Of a stretch of DNA of 64,000 nucleotides, positions 13,201 through 25,140 are shown in pieces. The stretch's first letter is position 1. Each line of letters begins with the position of its first letter. The translations under genes were made by a program, and so were the position numbers. The notes beneath the pieces are model-generated. The model did not search any database, was not told where the DNA came from, and was given only the letters and a program-made list of their open reading frames with translations. The DNA comes from Chamaecrista fasciculata. Taxonomy: Eukaryota; Streptophyta; Magnoliopsida; Fabales; Fabaceae. Location: assembly GCA_003254925.1 (NCBI GenBank), contig QANZ01056500.1:1-64000 (forward strand). Reading direction: 5' to 3'.

Positions 13201-13655
13201 ATTTCAACAGCTGCAACTGGCCTTAAGTTTAATATATTCAGGACCTCTGCTTTTGCAAGGTCATGTTTTTTGCAATTTTCCACGAAGCTATTTATATTCT
13301 CTCTCGTTTGCTCACTAGCAGCAGTATTAACCAGATAGTCGTAAACCTATAAACGGTCACAACACAAGGGTCGTTGTTATTATAAAAAAACTAAAATTGT
13401 TAAGCAACATGAGATCTCAATAATCAAAACCAACCTTGTATTCGGACTGTGCTACTCTGGCAAGAACCCTTGTGGGATCTTTCGACGCTCCTTTGCCTCG
13501 TAAGAAGTCGAGAACCTCAAAATTCGTGAATGCACCAGCATTGGCTTCTAAACTATGACAAGAGAGACAGATAAACTGAAATTAAGAGATTAAGAACTGA
13601 CTAATTGGAATTGTGCAATTGTTCAAAAGCAGAAGGGAGTATCATACATTTTCAT
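10216..13655 (-). CDS. RPC9: DNA-directed RNA polymerase III subunit RPC9 (CRCP/Rpb4 family)
   Basis: Four coding exons on the minus strand (13648-13655, 13435-13552, 13194-13346, 10216-10425) encode 162 aa. The first coding exon holds only 8 coding bases (ATG AAA AT). It joins in phase to give MKILEANAGAFTNFEVLDFL, the usual N-terminus of this subunit. The Rpb4/RPC9 fold runs through VYDYLVNTAA, AKAEVLNILNLRP and IIEQIEDRFPDEEIEEIVEL (to about residue 114). An acidic, poorly conserved tail ends in EQMDIS. In the family, RPC9 pairs with RPC8 as the pol III stalk, which aids initiation at tRNA and 5S genes in the nucleus. Intron 3 is 2.8 kb and contains an hAT-type element plus a promoter-like patch. 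A non-coding leader exon is spliced upstream. Spliced frame and phases are intact. Confidence 0.93.
10804..10811 (-). promoter_or_regulatory. Promoter-like TATA box inside RPC9 intron 3
   Basis: The minus strand reads CATATAAAAAGC, followed about 30 bases later by a C/T-rich stretch resembling a plant transcription start. The surrounding 10600-10900 is less AT-rich than the rest of the intron. It holds at least four TGGGCY (site II-like) motifs on either strand, at about 10616, 10661, 10677 and 10695. It could drive a short transcript reading into the last RPC9 exon. This is inference. Confidence 0.3.
12204..12712. mobile_element. hAT-like non-autonomous element in RPC9 intron 3
   Basis: The ends read GGGGTGTCAAA...TTTGACATCCCT, flanked by CGTCAACA and AGTCAACA (8 bp, 7 of 8 identical). 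The subterminal parts are GC-rich with many repeats of CGGGCT, AGCCCG and GGCCCG in both orientations. The core is T-rich and non-coding. Short TIRs, an 8-bp duplication and GC-rich subterminal repeats fit the hAT superfamily. Confidence 0.7.
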
Positions 13656-13826
13656 TGGCGAAAAATCAGAGATAGAGAATTACGGCAGCAGTTACGCAAA
13701 GAAAAAGCCCTATTATCCCTCCTGAAAATAAAATCCAAAATATTTTGATCATAAAGGTTGAAAGTGAAGGACGAGGAAAACAAGTTTAGAGAGTAGATGG
13801 ATAAGGGGCAGAAAGAAGGAACATAC

Positions 13827-14240
13827 TTGTTAAGTGCTATGATACTCCGTTACGTATTATAAGCCGGTGAATCCGAACCCAAACCAACAAATCATGACAG
13901 TTAGAGGATACAGCTTTCAATTTCGGCAATGGCAGCAAGTATGCCCTATTTCCCTAATGGAAGCAATGTTCGTGATTGGGCACGTTACAACAAAACTCTA
14001 GTTTTCAATTACCAGCAAATACCGAACACTAGCAATTTGGAAGGAATATGAGAGTAGAGCTCCGACAAATACTGAATACTAGCAGTAGCTGAGCTTCGAC
14101 AATTCGAAGTTCGACGATATAGCAACGACCTTCAACGGCACAGCGAACTTCGGCAGAAAACGTCGACGGCGCGGCGAGTAGTGGCAGTGGCAAGCAACGA
14201 CCGAGAGAAAGATGAGAATGAAACTATGAAAGAGGCTTCA
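13827..14240 (-). other. Probable non-coding leader exon of RPC9
   Basis: On the minus strand a GTATGT donor follows 13827, and a TTTTATTTTCAG acceptor precedes 13721, 66 bases upstream of the RPC9 ATG. This implies a 5' leader exon ending at 13827 and a ~105-bp leader intron. The upstream limit is unknown. The region is GC-richer than its surroundings, with internal imperfect repeats (AAATACTGAATACTAGCA and AAATACCGAACACTAGCA). Upstream ATGs occur in it. No TATA box is obvious. Confidence 0.5.
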
Positions 14241-14330
14241 ACGACTAGAGTGAGTCTAGACATATTTCATTTTCATCCTTTGGTTTTTTGGATTTAAAAA
14301 CTGAATTGGGCTGAAAAAGAAAAAAAATTG

Positions 14331-15006
14331 TCCAAGTGGAAATTTGGTTCCATACTTCCATGTTTTTTTTAGATCTCAATTTGGTCTTGTATATTTTTTT
14401 TGTTATATTTTTTGTCTCATATCTTTACAAAAAGTCTCAATTTGGTCCTATATAATTTTTGGGCTAGTCTAAGATGCAAAGTTTGATTCTTGACATGGGA
14501 TGCAAATACTGATATGACATAATTATAGTCATTGATATAATTTAATGCTGAAAAATAATAAAAAAATAATAATTTTTTTAACCAATCACAATTGTGTATG
14601 GAGTCACACCACTAATTACATACAACCAACTTTTCCACGTGTCATTATTTTATTGGCTCATGACCCATTGCATCCCTTGTTAAGAATCAAACTTTGCATT
14701 ATAGTCTAACCCATCATTTTTTGACTCATGTCTTTTGGTCAGGTTGTAGAATTGGTGCAAAGAATCAATTGTTAGTTGATCTCTTTGCAAATATGTGAGA
14801 CAACTTTTGCACCTGACCCAAAGATATATAACTAATTCTGCAATTAATTCAAAGATATGAGACTAAATCTACAACAGAAACATATATATTACCAAATTGG
14901 GAGTGACCCAATGATATAAGAACAAAAATGCAAAAAAAAAAAAAAAAGATATTGGATTAAATTGGAAACTAAACAAAAGATGTGAGACCAAATTGGAACT
15001 TCGGCC
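14331..15006. mobile_element. MULE-type MITE, outer element (left end uncertain)
   Basis: Inverted ends with the TTTGGTC signature are seen: GTCCAAGTGGAAATTTGG at the left and, inverted, GGCCGAAGTTCCAATTTGG at the right. No matching target duplication could be found, so the left boundary is approximate. A second small element sits inside it. Confidence 0.45.
14461..14712. mobile_element. Small MULE-type MITE nested in the outer element
   Basis: TIRs of about 45 bp: the left begins GGGCTAGTCTAAGATGCAAA and the right end, inverted, begins GGGTTAGACTATAATGCAAA. The 9-bp flanks are ATAATTTTT and ATCATTTTT (8 of 9 identical). The 252-bp interior is AT-rich and non-coding. Confidence 0.75.
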
Positions 15007-15012
15007 AATTTG

Positions 15013-15955
15013 AACACTGATGTTCTGTGTCATTGTGGACTGTGGAGACAGGGTAAGTGATAGTGGGATCATCGGTCCACTTTTGAGGGCTCGAGGATAA
15101 TACTTCCAAAACATTATTTTGTTTTGACTAAAGTGCACTTTTGGTCCCATATCTTTTGCTCAAGTTGCAGATTTGGTCCCCTATTACACTTTTGGTTCCA
15201 TATCTTTGAGTCATGTTGCAGAATTGGTCCTGTATCTTTTAGTCAGGTTGCAAAATTAGTCTCATATCTTTGGGTCAAGTGCAAAATTGGTCTCATATCT
15301 TAAAATCAAGTGGGACTAGTAGTGAAACTTTTTGCAAAGATATGAGACCAATTCTGCAATCTGACCAAAAGACATGGACCAAAAGTGTTACGGGACCAAA
15401 TTTGCAACTTTTTGCAAAGATATGAGACCAAAAGTGCAACAAAAAAGTTATGGGACCAAATTGAGACTTCAGCAAAAGTTGTGGGACCAAATTGAGACTT
15501 CAGCAAAAGTTATGGGACCAAAAGTACACTTTGACCTTTTGTTTTGAAATTCAGATGCCACTAACCCTTCCCTTTTCAGTCCTTTTTTACTCTTTCTTCT
15601 TTCCTCCTTCCTTCAGTTGTAAAGTCAAAATAAGATTTTCTGAACCTACGGTGGAGAAAAGCTACACTATTTTTTTAAGCTATGCACATATCTTTCCTAA
15701 TTTTTCCACACTACAATGTAGAAACCAGCAAAGCTATTATGCTGCAGAATCAAAGGATTTAATATATATAGAGCAGCTTAGAGCATTGAACCTTCTCACA
15801 ATTACTGTTTCCATGTCTTATAATTCTACATAATTAATTCACACCCTTGATTTTACACGCATTGCATTAGCATCCTATCCTATACTAGAAAAAGTTGTAG
15901 GACCCCATGTTTAAGCTCAAATCTGCACAAACTAATCAGCATACTGGAATGATAT
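15013..15955. repeat. Segmental duplication, copy B (interrupted by a MITE)
   Basis: Direct copy of 8754-9279. Its length without the 411-bp insert and one 9-bp duplication is about 523 bp, against 526 bp in copy A. It lies between the 3' end of the endoglucosaminidase gene and the 5' side of RPC9. Its left limit coincides with the right end of the MULE-type element at 14331-15006, which suggests the breakpoint is tied to that insertion. Confidence 0.85.
15126..15536. mobile_element. MULE-type MITE with 9-bp duplication TTTTGTTTT
   Basis: Left TIR GACTAAAGTGCACTTTTGG and right TIR (inverted) GGTCAAAGTGTACTTTTGG continue imperfectly for about 50 bp. The interior repeats short units such as TTTGGTCCCATATCTTT. 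Perfect 9-bp direct repeats TTTTGTTTT flank it (15117-15125 and 15537-15545). The same target is present once in the uninterrupted copy at 8852-8860, which proves the boundaries. Confidence 0.88.
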
Positions 15956-15970
15956 ATATATATATATATA

Positions 15971-16012
<42 letters not shown>

Positions 16013-16013
16013 T
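15952..16013. repeat. (AT)n/(AAT)n microsatellite
   Basis: A run of AT followed by about 14 AAT/TAA units, just downstream of duplication copy B. Confidence 0.95.
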
Positions 16014-16197
16014 ATAAAGACACTTGGTATTATTTGGCATGGCCTGTTAGGAGGAAGTTTTATTGCTTATTGCTGCATAAGATTGATTGATACATACAAC
16101 TCCCAACTTCGCAATAGATCTTGCATACGAAGGAGAAATAACTGCAACGCCCAAATTCATAGTATATCTTACATATGAAAGATAAACAATGTTCATG

Positions 16198-19100
16198 TTA
16201 AGGATTCTCAACATCTAGTTGATAATATGGAGACTCATCCAGTTTCTGATTTGTCCCATCATCACCGCCAACTTGTAGAATGAATTTGATACCAGAAGTG
16301 CCGGAAGGAATTTGGAGATCAGAAACATAGAAAGAGTTCACATGTGCTACTCCAAGATACTCTGGCTTCGGCACACCTTGTTTTGATAGTTTCTCCACAT
16401 ACACTTTGTAGTTAGGGAATACACGATTCTTACCATCCGTTGGGTTCCAAGAAAGTTTAATACTAAGGATCTTTGAACCCTGAGATTCTGAAGTCCATTT
16501 GATGTGTTCACCATCAATTCGCCAAGAAGTAGACACAGGAAGATCTGAATTATGGGCAGAAGTCTTGATCGTCATATGACCGAGAACTGCAAAATAATCT
16601 GTTGAAGAAGCCACTGTGCTATCAGGGCCATATGATCTGGATTTCAGCCTTGGTTCATTAAGTAGAGGATCTGACCTATGGCACACGGCATGGATCTCTG
16701 TCAGTGTGTACCCATTCATATCAATTGTACCTTCCCGCACAACCCATTCAGAAGAAAGTGCCTTAAGTTCACGGGTCATGACTACCTTGCTGAATTTGCT
16801 TGAAAAATTGCTTAGTCCATGGGATGTAAGAATTACTGAAGTTCTTTCCTTCGTGGATGAAGTGAACTCAAGTACAAGTCCCAATGAAGAATTGCTATCA
16901 GATTTCACCTGTAAAAGTTTCAGGTTACATCAGTGAGAACTAAAATCAAGAAAAGAGGCAAATTAATATGAATGTGCATTAAGCCATTCGGCTAAGGAAA
17001 AATGCCCCATTCCCTGTTCTCACAATGAGTAGAAAGAAGAATCTATACAGAAAAATGTACGTGCAGCTTTATCAGCAATTCTAGTGACAAGCAGAGAGCT
17101 TACAGAATATATCAGGTGGATAGGTGACTTGTCCATAGGAAACTCTCCTCGAAAAATACTCTTCTCAAAGTAACTTTTCTCTTCAAGAGACCCTTTAAAT
17201 GTTATATTCCCCCCTCCACTATATGATGCTTCCTTAAAGCTGCAGTATTGCAAGCAAGAGAACAAGTGCTTGATATTGTCAGAACTCTTTTGGAACACTA
17301 TTCAATATTAAGATGGAAAACTGAAAATGATGGAGCATTTTCGTATCAAGTCCTAATACTACCCGGAAAAAGGAAAAAAGGGAAAATGAAAAAAGTTAAG
17401 ATAACTTGAGAAGAATTCGCACACTATCAAGTCAGCCATTGAACTGAAATCTAGTTAACAAAGATGTCCCAGAGGTTGGCCCCATATAACTCAAGCAAGA
17501 TGTAAATAGATCATATTTCCTATTCTAAGGTGACATAGGCTTTTGTTATTCAATATTAAGGACTAATCTAAATATCTTCAGTTACTCAGTTTTGTCTTCT
17601 GTTTAATTACATTGACTTTCAACATATCATGAAATATATGACATAAAAATTCTGTCTTACTTATCAGTTAAAGAAAATTAATAAAACAATCTGGATATGT
17701 GCTTACTCAACAAAAACTTGAATGGAAGAATTTGGAGTTGAATCAGCGAACTCAAGGATCGGCTGCACACAAATATGTGGGTCACAGTGTAAACACACTC
17801 TTAAACCAGGATCACTAATATACATTAAAGCATTGCAGATCAACAGATATCCAACTCTCAAAATTGTACATGACTGAGGAAAACAAATTATATTGTTTTC
17901 ATTGATTGCATACAGCATACCTGTATCCCTTGGTTAGAAATGTTGCACCAAGTAGAATCTGAGACTTTGTCTCCGTCAACAGAAAAGTGATAACCATGCC
18001 CCTGAAAACAGAGAATGCCAACATTGGAAAGATGCAGAAGAATTTGATCTAGAGTGGTCTTCCTCACCCTTAAATTAACCAATATTGTATCAGCAACCAA
18101 AACCATAAAAATGATTGTTTGACATCTCAAGGATTGCATCTAAGAAACTACTTGTATAAAAGAATGTCTTGACCAAATGCAATATCTATGCTCATGCACA
18201 AGATTTTTTATACATGTCATCTATTAAATGAGGAACTTTATAGCAAAAACTCTATATAATTTCATGTGGACAAATCAGAAGGGATCAGTTTTGTTCTGAT
18301 TTTTAAGCTACATTTTTTCTTTCGTAATATTTGTCACTTCCTCTCAAGCTTGTCATTCACTCAGCTAAAGGGGAGTAACGGAGGTTACATCTTTTAGGAT
18401 ATAAAAATTTCGCTTGCCTAACGTTAACAAAATTCTGTAATAGCTTTTATCAAAATTCAATACAAAAATTGAAATCTCATCCAGTTATGCATGGAAAAAG
18501 TATTTTCAGTTTTTTTTCCCCTCTTTTTCAAGTCAATAGCTTCTAAATGTCCCATTCGAAGGAAATGACTTGACTAGAAATAGGAAGAGAACATAAAAAT
18601 GGGTACAAGAATTATAATTGTTAACCTGATCAAAATTAGTGTAGAATGGTAGTGTTCTAGAATAGTTTTGCCGTCCCCATGATTTCTCCACAAGATTCCA
18701 CCAACTGCAGTAACAAATACATTGCAATGATGCAGCCAATCATGTGAGTAACAAATTGAAAATGTGATGTCCATCATGAATAGGAAACTACTAACACCTT
18801 AGTAAGCACAGCCATAGAACATATGAAAATTCAAGAGAAATTTGTGATGATAGGATTTTGTGAATGAAATGGTAACCAAATCTCATAAAATTTCTACTTT
18901 GCAATACATAACATATTTATTGAGATGACATGTGAAAGTTTTACACTGAAAGGTTAGTTTTTAGTACAATTAAATTAATCAGTTTTTCTTTAAAAGGACT
19001 CTAGGTGGACATTTTAGATATTTTAATTTTTAAATCATAAATTCGATTGTATTCATTAGCATTTATGGTATTTATTTTTGGGTTCTTCTGTATGTACAAT

Positions 19101-21884
19101 ATCCGCCACCTTTGGGTTTCATTTGTTTGTCTATACAAGATACATCATTATGTATAAACTTAATCAAACTCCTGAAATCATATTCACTTATTCAAAGCCA
19201 AATGAATTTCAGGGTATTCCCATTTCCAACATCAATAGCCACATTACCGATTCTGAGAAGTCTGAAAATCTGGTTCTTGCTTAGTCTCATAGACCCATCC
19301 AGGAGCAAATATTGCAGCAGAGACATCATCCTTCCTTAGTACATCAAGAGCAACATTTGTCTGATACATACGTAGCTTACAGTCAAGAAACCAATTGAAA
19401 TAACATAGAGATGTCCTATTGCAATAACCACAATAGAAAATGCTACTAAAATATAATTTAAATATTGCTCAAAACAGGACAAAATGATTAGGTTCTCTGT
19501 TTAGAAAAGAAATGGCATCTGATCTTAGGTATCAACAGTCTTCTCTAAGTAAAAAAACTTTTCGGAAAAAATGCAATATGATATTGGATCCTTTCTTATG
19601 GGCTTTTATGCAGTCACTTCAAAGAACCATTAGGTAGGCGCAAGTTTATGAACATAAGAAACTGATGAGTTTAAAAATGTTTCACCAAAGAAGGGAAACT
19701 ACATCAATAAGAAACTTTTTAAAGGCAACTATAAGCCTATAATATATCAAAAGAAGCTCAATGATTAAATCTATAATATACTAAAAACGAAGTCAAAGTA
19801 TTTTGATGCTAAATAGGTCTAGAATGCTCTGCAAGACAATATTTGAGTAGAATTAATTTGACTGCAAAGAACTAAAGAAGCATTTCACGGCTGGCAGCTG
19901 AGGAATGATACATCTTCATTCACAAATTAGAATTAATTTTACTTTATATGTAGTTTACTGGAAGAATACCATGGTCCATGTACAAGGTATGTGCTTAAAC
20001 TGTGGAAAACAAGCAGTTAGTCTACTTCCATTATATCAACGTCACACGAAATTTGAGTTAGAAATATACAGATATGATGGGTCAAGTTCATCTCCCAGTT
20101 GTCCCACATAAAATAATATTGAGTTCAAATATATTAGGGGTTGTAAACTTGTAATATTGCAAATCACATACAGTCCACTGGCCACCACCATATGTGTTCC
20201 TGCCAAAAACATCAATTCCCATGTACACGTCGAACTTTCTATCACCAGCAACATCGGCAGAGAGCCTAGGATAGTCCTCCTAGATGGTACATAATAAAAT
20301 CGATCAAGGAAAATGGTAATTGATCAAACATAAATATTGTGGCAGCATACAAGGGGAAAAGAAGCAACACCTTCCAAGTATAGTTTACAAAAATCCCATC
20401 ACATATATCAAAGAAAGGCTTATTATATTCGTTTAATTGATCTTGCCACTCTAAATCACCGTTGATTGTGACACTGTCATACCTAAAGGAGCAAGAAGAA
20501 TCATCAGGTCAAGTTTTGCACTATCTCTGCATAAAAAAAAAAAAAAAAACTACAATAATGTTATATTTGTAACTTCAAATACTGACCATATTACTAACGA
20601 TCCAGGCACTGAAGAATGCATTGTCAACGTTAAATGGCTGACAAACTCCTTCAAATTAGAAATTTGCCCCCGGTCCAAGACTACCTCAAAATTTAACTAC
20701 AATTAAATGCCATTATTTCAATCACTGACAATATCACAAGAGTCCAAGTAGATGCAGTGTTGCAAAACAGCCGAATAACAGTAACATATCTGTTTCTTAG
20801 TATAAATCATAATTCATACATGGTGCACCAATATCATTTTCTTCCCAATTCCCTTGTCAATAAGACTGTCAGTAAATTTCAATAAGTATATGCATGCTCA
20901 AGCAGACAATAATGATGAATTTTTTACCAGCCACCCATCAAACCCTAAAGCAGCAGCGAGCTCTGCCAAACGCTCTGCATACATTTGAGAAGACTCCTTA
21001 GTTGATAGCATTTCCTTGCATATAGCCTTTCCCTCATCCCATTCTGTGATAAAGGTTCCCAGCACCTACGATATCAAATATCAAACGTACAACCAATAAA
21101 GTTCAAATACAAGTTCCATCAGTAGTTCAACTTGAAACTAGTTATAACACTGATGCAATGGCATCATCTGCTCATTATGACCAAACTATAACCACTAAGT
21201 AATGTTAGAAACATAAGGACAGTAACAAACAAATTCAACAACCATAAAGTCAAGCCAACCCCAGATAAGATTCAGAAAAAAGACAACTATTAACCATCTA
21301 ATCTCCAATCACTTAATACAACCAGGTATAAAAGCATAATAATTATATGCGATTCAGTTTTCTTGTCACACAACAGTTAGTTGTGAAAGAAATAGTCGTG
21401 AAGTTGCTCAGCTTAAACTATCATAAAAAAGCCACGCAATCTCTTACAGGACTTTAAACAAACATATGAAGAGCAAGTAGCCAAGTACCTTAACGCCATG
21501 GCGATGACAAGTATTCGTCCAACAAGGAGGAGGAAGCGTAACTAGACTATGAGAAAAATACACAAACACGTCGATCAGATGCCAATGCCATATAGCATAG
21601 GCATCGGGGTTAGTACCTCCTTGAACCCACTTATCATCCGTATAACCCCCAGCCATATCATGGCACACGAGTAATCTAGGCCTGTTGGGCAACGAAGAAG
21701 AAATACCATTTTGAATGGGAAACGAAGCTTTGTTAAAAGGGTAGTGAAAGGAGTCAAAATAGGAGCGATTCTCCAGTTCATGAAGGGTTTTGATTGGATA
21801 AGAAATTGGAACGGAGGGTAGTGTAGGATCAAATGTTGGGGTGTCGGAAGCAGATTGTTGAGACTCCGATTCTGAATTGGACAT
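16198..21884 (-). CDS. ENGASE1: Cytosolic endo-beta-N-acetylglucosaminidase (GH85)
   Basis: Eleven minus-strand exons close in phase to 679 aa, the usual length of plant ENGase: 21489-21884, 20928-21065, 20587-20696, 20371-20482, 20172-20279, 19248-19360, 18626-18704, 17921-18001, 17707-17762, 17104-17239, 16198-16908. The enzyme cuts the chitobiose core of N-glycans, releasing free glycans from misfolded glycoproteins in the cytosol. The GH85 barrel includes RPRLLVCHDMAGGY, YAIWHWHLIDVFVYFSH, TFITEWDEG and FAPGWVYET. The catalytic Asn/Glu pair sits in LNFE (Asn180, Glu182), directly after the exon 2/3 junction. The C-terminal half carries the beta-sandwich modules of the family. There is no signal peptide, which fits a cytosolic enzyme. 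The start at 21884 is supported by a TATA box 86 bases upstream. An in-frame extension further upstream is rejected because it overlaps that box. Confidence 0.95.
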
Positions 21885-21969
21885 GGTGAGACTGAGAAGA
21901 AAGGAAGGGTTCTCGATATTTTGAAGAATGTAACGCAGTGTGTTTCGTGCAGAAATTAAGAATTGGCGG

Positions 21970-21977
21970 TTTATATA
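21970..21977 (-). promoter_or_regulatory. TATA box of the GH85 gene
   Basis: The minus strand reads CCTATATAAACC, 86 bases before the chosen ATG. It settles the start: the upstream in-frame ATG near 22000 lies on the far side of this box and would not be transcribed from it. Confidence 0.65.
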
Positions 21978-22089
21978 GGGACGAAGAAGATGAGGGATCA
22001 TTCCGTACAACGTAATAAAAGGGGAGTGAAATTTGCATCTTCCCGGAAACTCCCAATCCCATAAAGAATTTTTTTGATACAGAAAGGGA

Positions 22090-22940
22090 TTGAAAGAGAG
22101 AGATGAATGAAATAGAATTACAGGTTACAGATTGATTGATTGACCTAAGAGAGAGAGTCTCTCTCCTTTCGATTTATTTGTATTTACTCAAAAAAATTCC
22201 TTTTAAAGTCAAAATCGTGGAAAAAATGGCGGGGTCTTCTCCAGGCTCAACCCATCCCATAATCTTTTTCGGTTTTTCCTGGTTTCAGTAATTACAGTGA
22301 CAACGGCCTAAACATCACATAAATTTATACTTATTCAAATTTAATTATATATTTTTTTTAATCTTTAAATTTAATCCAATAACTAAATCATTGATAATTA
22401 TAACAATTTAATAAGTCATATATTTTGATTGTTAATTAACTCAGTACAAATTTTGGGACTAAATAGTGTACTTACTTTAGAAATTACTATTCAGTACTTA
22501 CCTCAAATGACTTAATTTTTGAGTAAAATTACTTTTCAGTGTTTAAATTTATCTCAAAATTATAGTTTAGTCTTTAAATATTAAAAATATACATTTTAAT
22601 CCCTCAATTTTTTAACAAATGCTAACTATTTAATTCTACATGTAATATTTTAGAAAATAATAAAAGAATTAACATTTGTAAAACAGAAAAGTCAAAAGTC
22701 AAAAAAATATAATTGTAGTGTAATATCCAATGATTAAATAATTTTAGGCATCGAACAAACTTTAGTAGCAAATAATAGATTTTTTTCTTAATTTTTTCTA
22801 ACAGAGATAATAAATATGATTTGAGATTGTAGTTAACTAATTAACTGCGATGACACCACATAGATAAAATTATAACAATTTAGTTTTTTAGTATTTAAAA
22901 GTATAATAAACATTACAAGTTGGTGTTGATATATACTTGA
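22090..22940. other. Intergenic, AT-rich, with GA/TC palindrome
   Basis: Contains AGAGAGAGAGTCTCTCTC (about 22148-22165) and then AT-rich sequence. Fragments such as TTTGGGACTAAATAG and TAGTTTAGTC at 22450-22600 resemble diverged MITE termini. No boundaries are clear. Confidence 0.4.
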
Positions 22941-23282
22941 CTAGGGGCTTGGCGTGCCCGTATGTAACGTTTGAATTGATTTAAAGTTGAAGATTATATT
23001 AAATTTTTATATTGATAAAAGAGTAAGTTTGGGACTAATTTGAGAAATTATAAGATATTTAGGACCAATTTGAAATTACCTCATATGGGGAGAGTGAGTG
23101 GGGAAAGAGTGGTGGCATTTTTAATTTTTAATTGTTTTTTGCATTTTTTTAATTCATTAATTTTTTTAAAGAAGTGGGAAGAGTGAGCGGGAGAGAGTGG
23201 GTGATTTTTTTTTCTTTTTTAATTTTTTAATTCATTATTTTTTACCAACCATAAGGGGTGGAGCCATATAATATAGTATAGA
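22941..23282 (-). mobile_element. Non-autonomous Helitron
   Basis: On the minus strand it starts TCTATACTATATTATATGGC and ends GCACGCCAAGCCCCTAG. It sits between host A and T with no target duplication and no TIRs. TC start, CTAG end and AT insertion are Helitron hallmarks. The same two ends recur in the shorter copy at 56707-56870. The interior has no gene. Confidence 0.7.
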
Positions 23283-25020
23283 TAGAATTTGCAAATATAT
23301 ATAATCTCGTAAGATTTTTTAATTGATATTTGATAGTCTCGTTAATTAATAAGTACGCCTCAAATTGAATATCAAGTTTTATGCTTAATTAAATTGAACC
23401 TATAAATTCTTTAAAATTGATAATATGATTTCGAACTAGCAATGATAAGAATCAAATTCAGTATATATAATTCTTTATTGGTTAGTGGGAATTATCATTA
23501 ACAGTGTATATATCTTAATAAAAGAACTAGTTCAATAAAGTTTTAAAAGTTTTGAGGACACTTTAAACGTTATGGTTATTTATATGCCCGATGTCTCACA
23601 TGTGTAGCATGAGTTGAATTAAATTAGTGCATGCAATAATAGAAGGTCTTTAATTATTGTCTCGACTTATAAGTGGTGACATTTGATATGCTAAATATTT
23701 TTTTATAAAAAAATGATAAAAAAGTATCCCACGCGATAGTGTCTAGCTCCTATTCACTAACAATGACATTGATAATTTGATCCTTTTGACGTTAGATTCT
23801 TTAAGTCTTGCACTCTTGGTTGTTAGAGAGTTTACACTTGAGTCTTTTTTTTCTTATAATTTAACTAGGAAAATTTATCCTAACAGCTCCATTATTTTAT
23901 CCTAACTATGTCTATCATTGTATAACTCATTGAGATCTGCGAGCATATTAATTAGTTAACAAAAGGAAAAGAAAAAAGATGACTGACAAATGGATATGGT
24001 TAGTCTATTAACATAATATATAAGTAATAGTTTCTCTTTGATTATAAATAGCCAGTGGTGGTGGTGGTCAGTCTATTAGTCTATTAACATATTAAGTAAT
24101 AGTCTATTAACATAATATCCAAATCCGTTGCTTTAGTGGTGGTGGCAGCCTAATCTCGACTTCAAATTAAAGTGATTTCACTGTATATTATGCCATAACG
24201 ATGCTTCTAGGGGACATGAGCACATGGACGTGATGATGCTTTTGATTAATTTCCTTTCAAGTGGTTTTAAGTTAATAAAATAGTTGTGCAATAAGTAATT
24301 GTCCACTAAGCAAGCTTTCATTGAACCTTCTTGACCCCTGAAAAACTGAAAGCTCAATATACTTTTTGGGCTTGGCCTCTTCCTATGTGTCTTATAAGTT
24401 GTAATCTTGCTTTAATTTCTCAAAAACTCACAACAATTAATCAGCCCATTAAGTCTCTGTATAATAAGAATGACGACCCATGAAAAATTGGAAAACAACA
24501 ACGAATCTTGTAAAGCCTTAGACAGCAAGTCCACATGGCCAATTCGTTTATGGTCCATTTACTTAAAATTATGAAAGTTTTCTTTATACTTTACGATATA
24601 ATATACAGTTTTGATGTATAATTTATAATTGTTTGACTTCAAAGCATTATTTTTAAAAAAGGAAAAAAGTATCAATAATGCTGGAGAGTAGAAAGCCAAT
24701 AATTTATTGTTTGTTTGTTCAGCAATGATAACTTCATTATATAAAATGCTCCAAATTGAAGGCCATACATCTAGAAGATATAGCAAAATTTCTCATACAA
24801 CATCTGAAAATAATGACACAGTCAGACAACACAAATCTCCTAGCTTTCGCCTTCGGTGCTCCTTCCTAGATAGTTAGTTTTCCTAATCTGCATTATGCTA
24901 CATACTTCATACTAGAAGTTTGGATCTCCTAAAGTATTGAAAAGTGCAATACATTATAATTTTAATATTTTTCGTCCAAAAGATTAATTTTAATACATTT
25001 TTAAATATTTTCTCATTATG
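23283..25020. other. Intergenic, no gene seen
   Basis: AT-rich. A short GGTGGTGGTGGTC run and imperfect repeats of AGTCTATTAACATA occur at about 24000-24120. Nothing else can be supported. Confidence 0.4.
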
Positions 25021-25140
25021 TGACACTTGGCACGTCAATAGGGTGGGTGACATGGCACTTAACATGTTAACATATAGGATGAGGTCCATGGGGACACATC
25101 AGCAGGGAAGTGACATGGCACTCAACACATTAATGTTGAC

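Noticed and set aside
21882..22010. In-frame N-terminal extension of the GH85 enzyme that could look like a mitochondrial presequence
   Set aside because: The extension crosses the TATA box at 21970-21977 on the same strand, so it would lie upstream of transcription. Its first codon at 22010 is TTG, and the spliced protein from 21884 already has the family's length.
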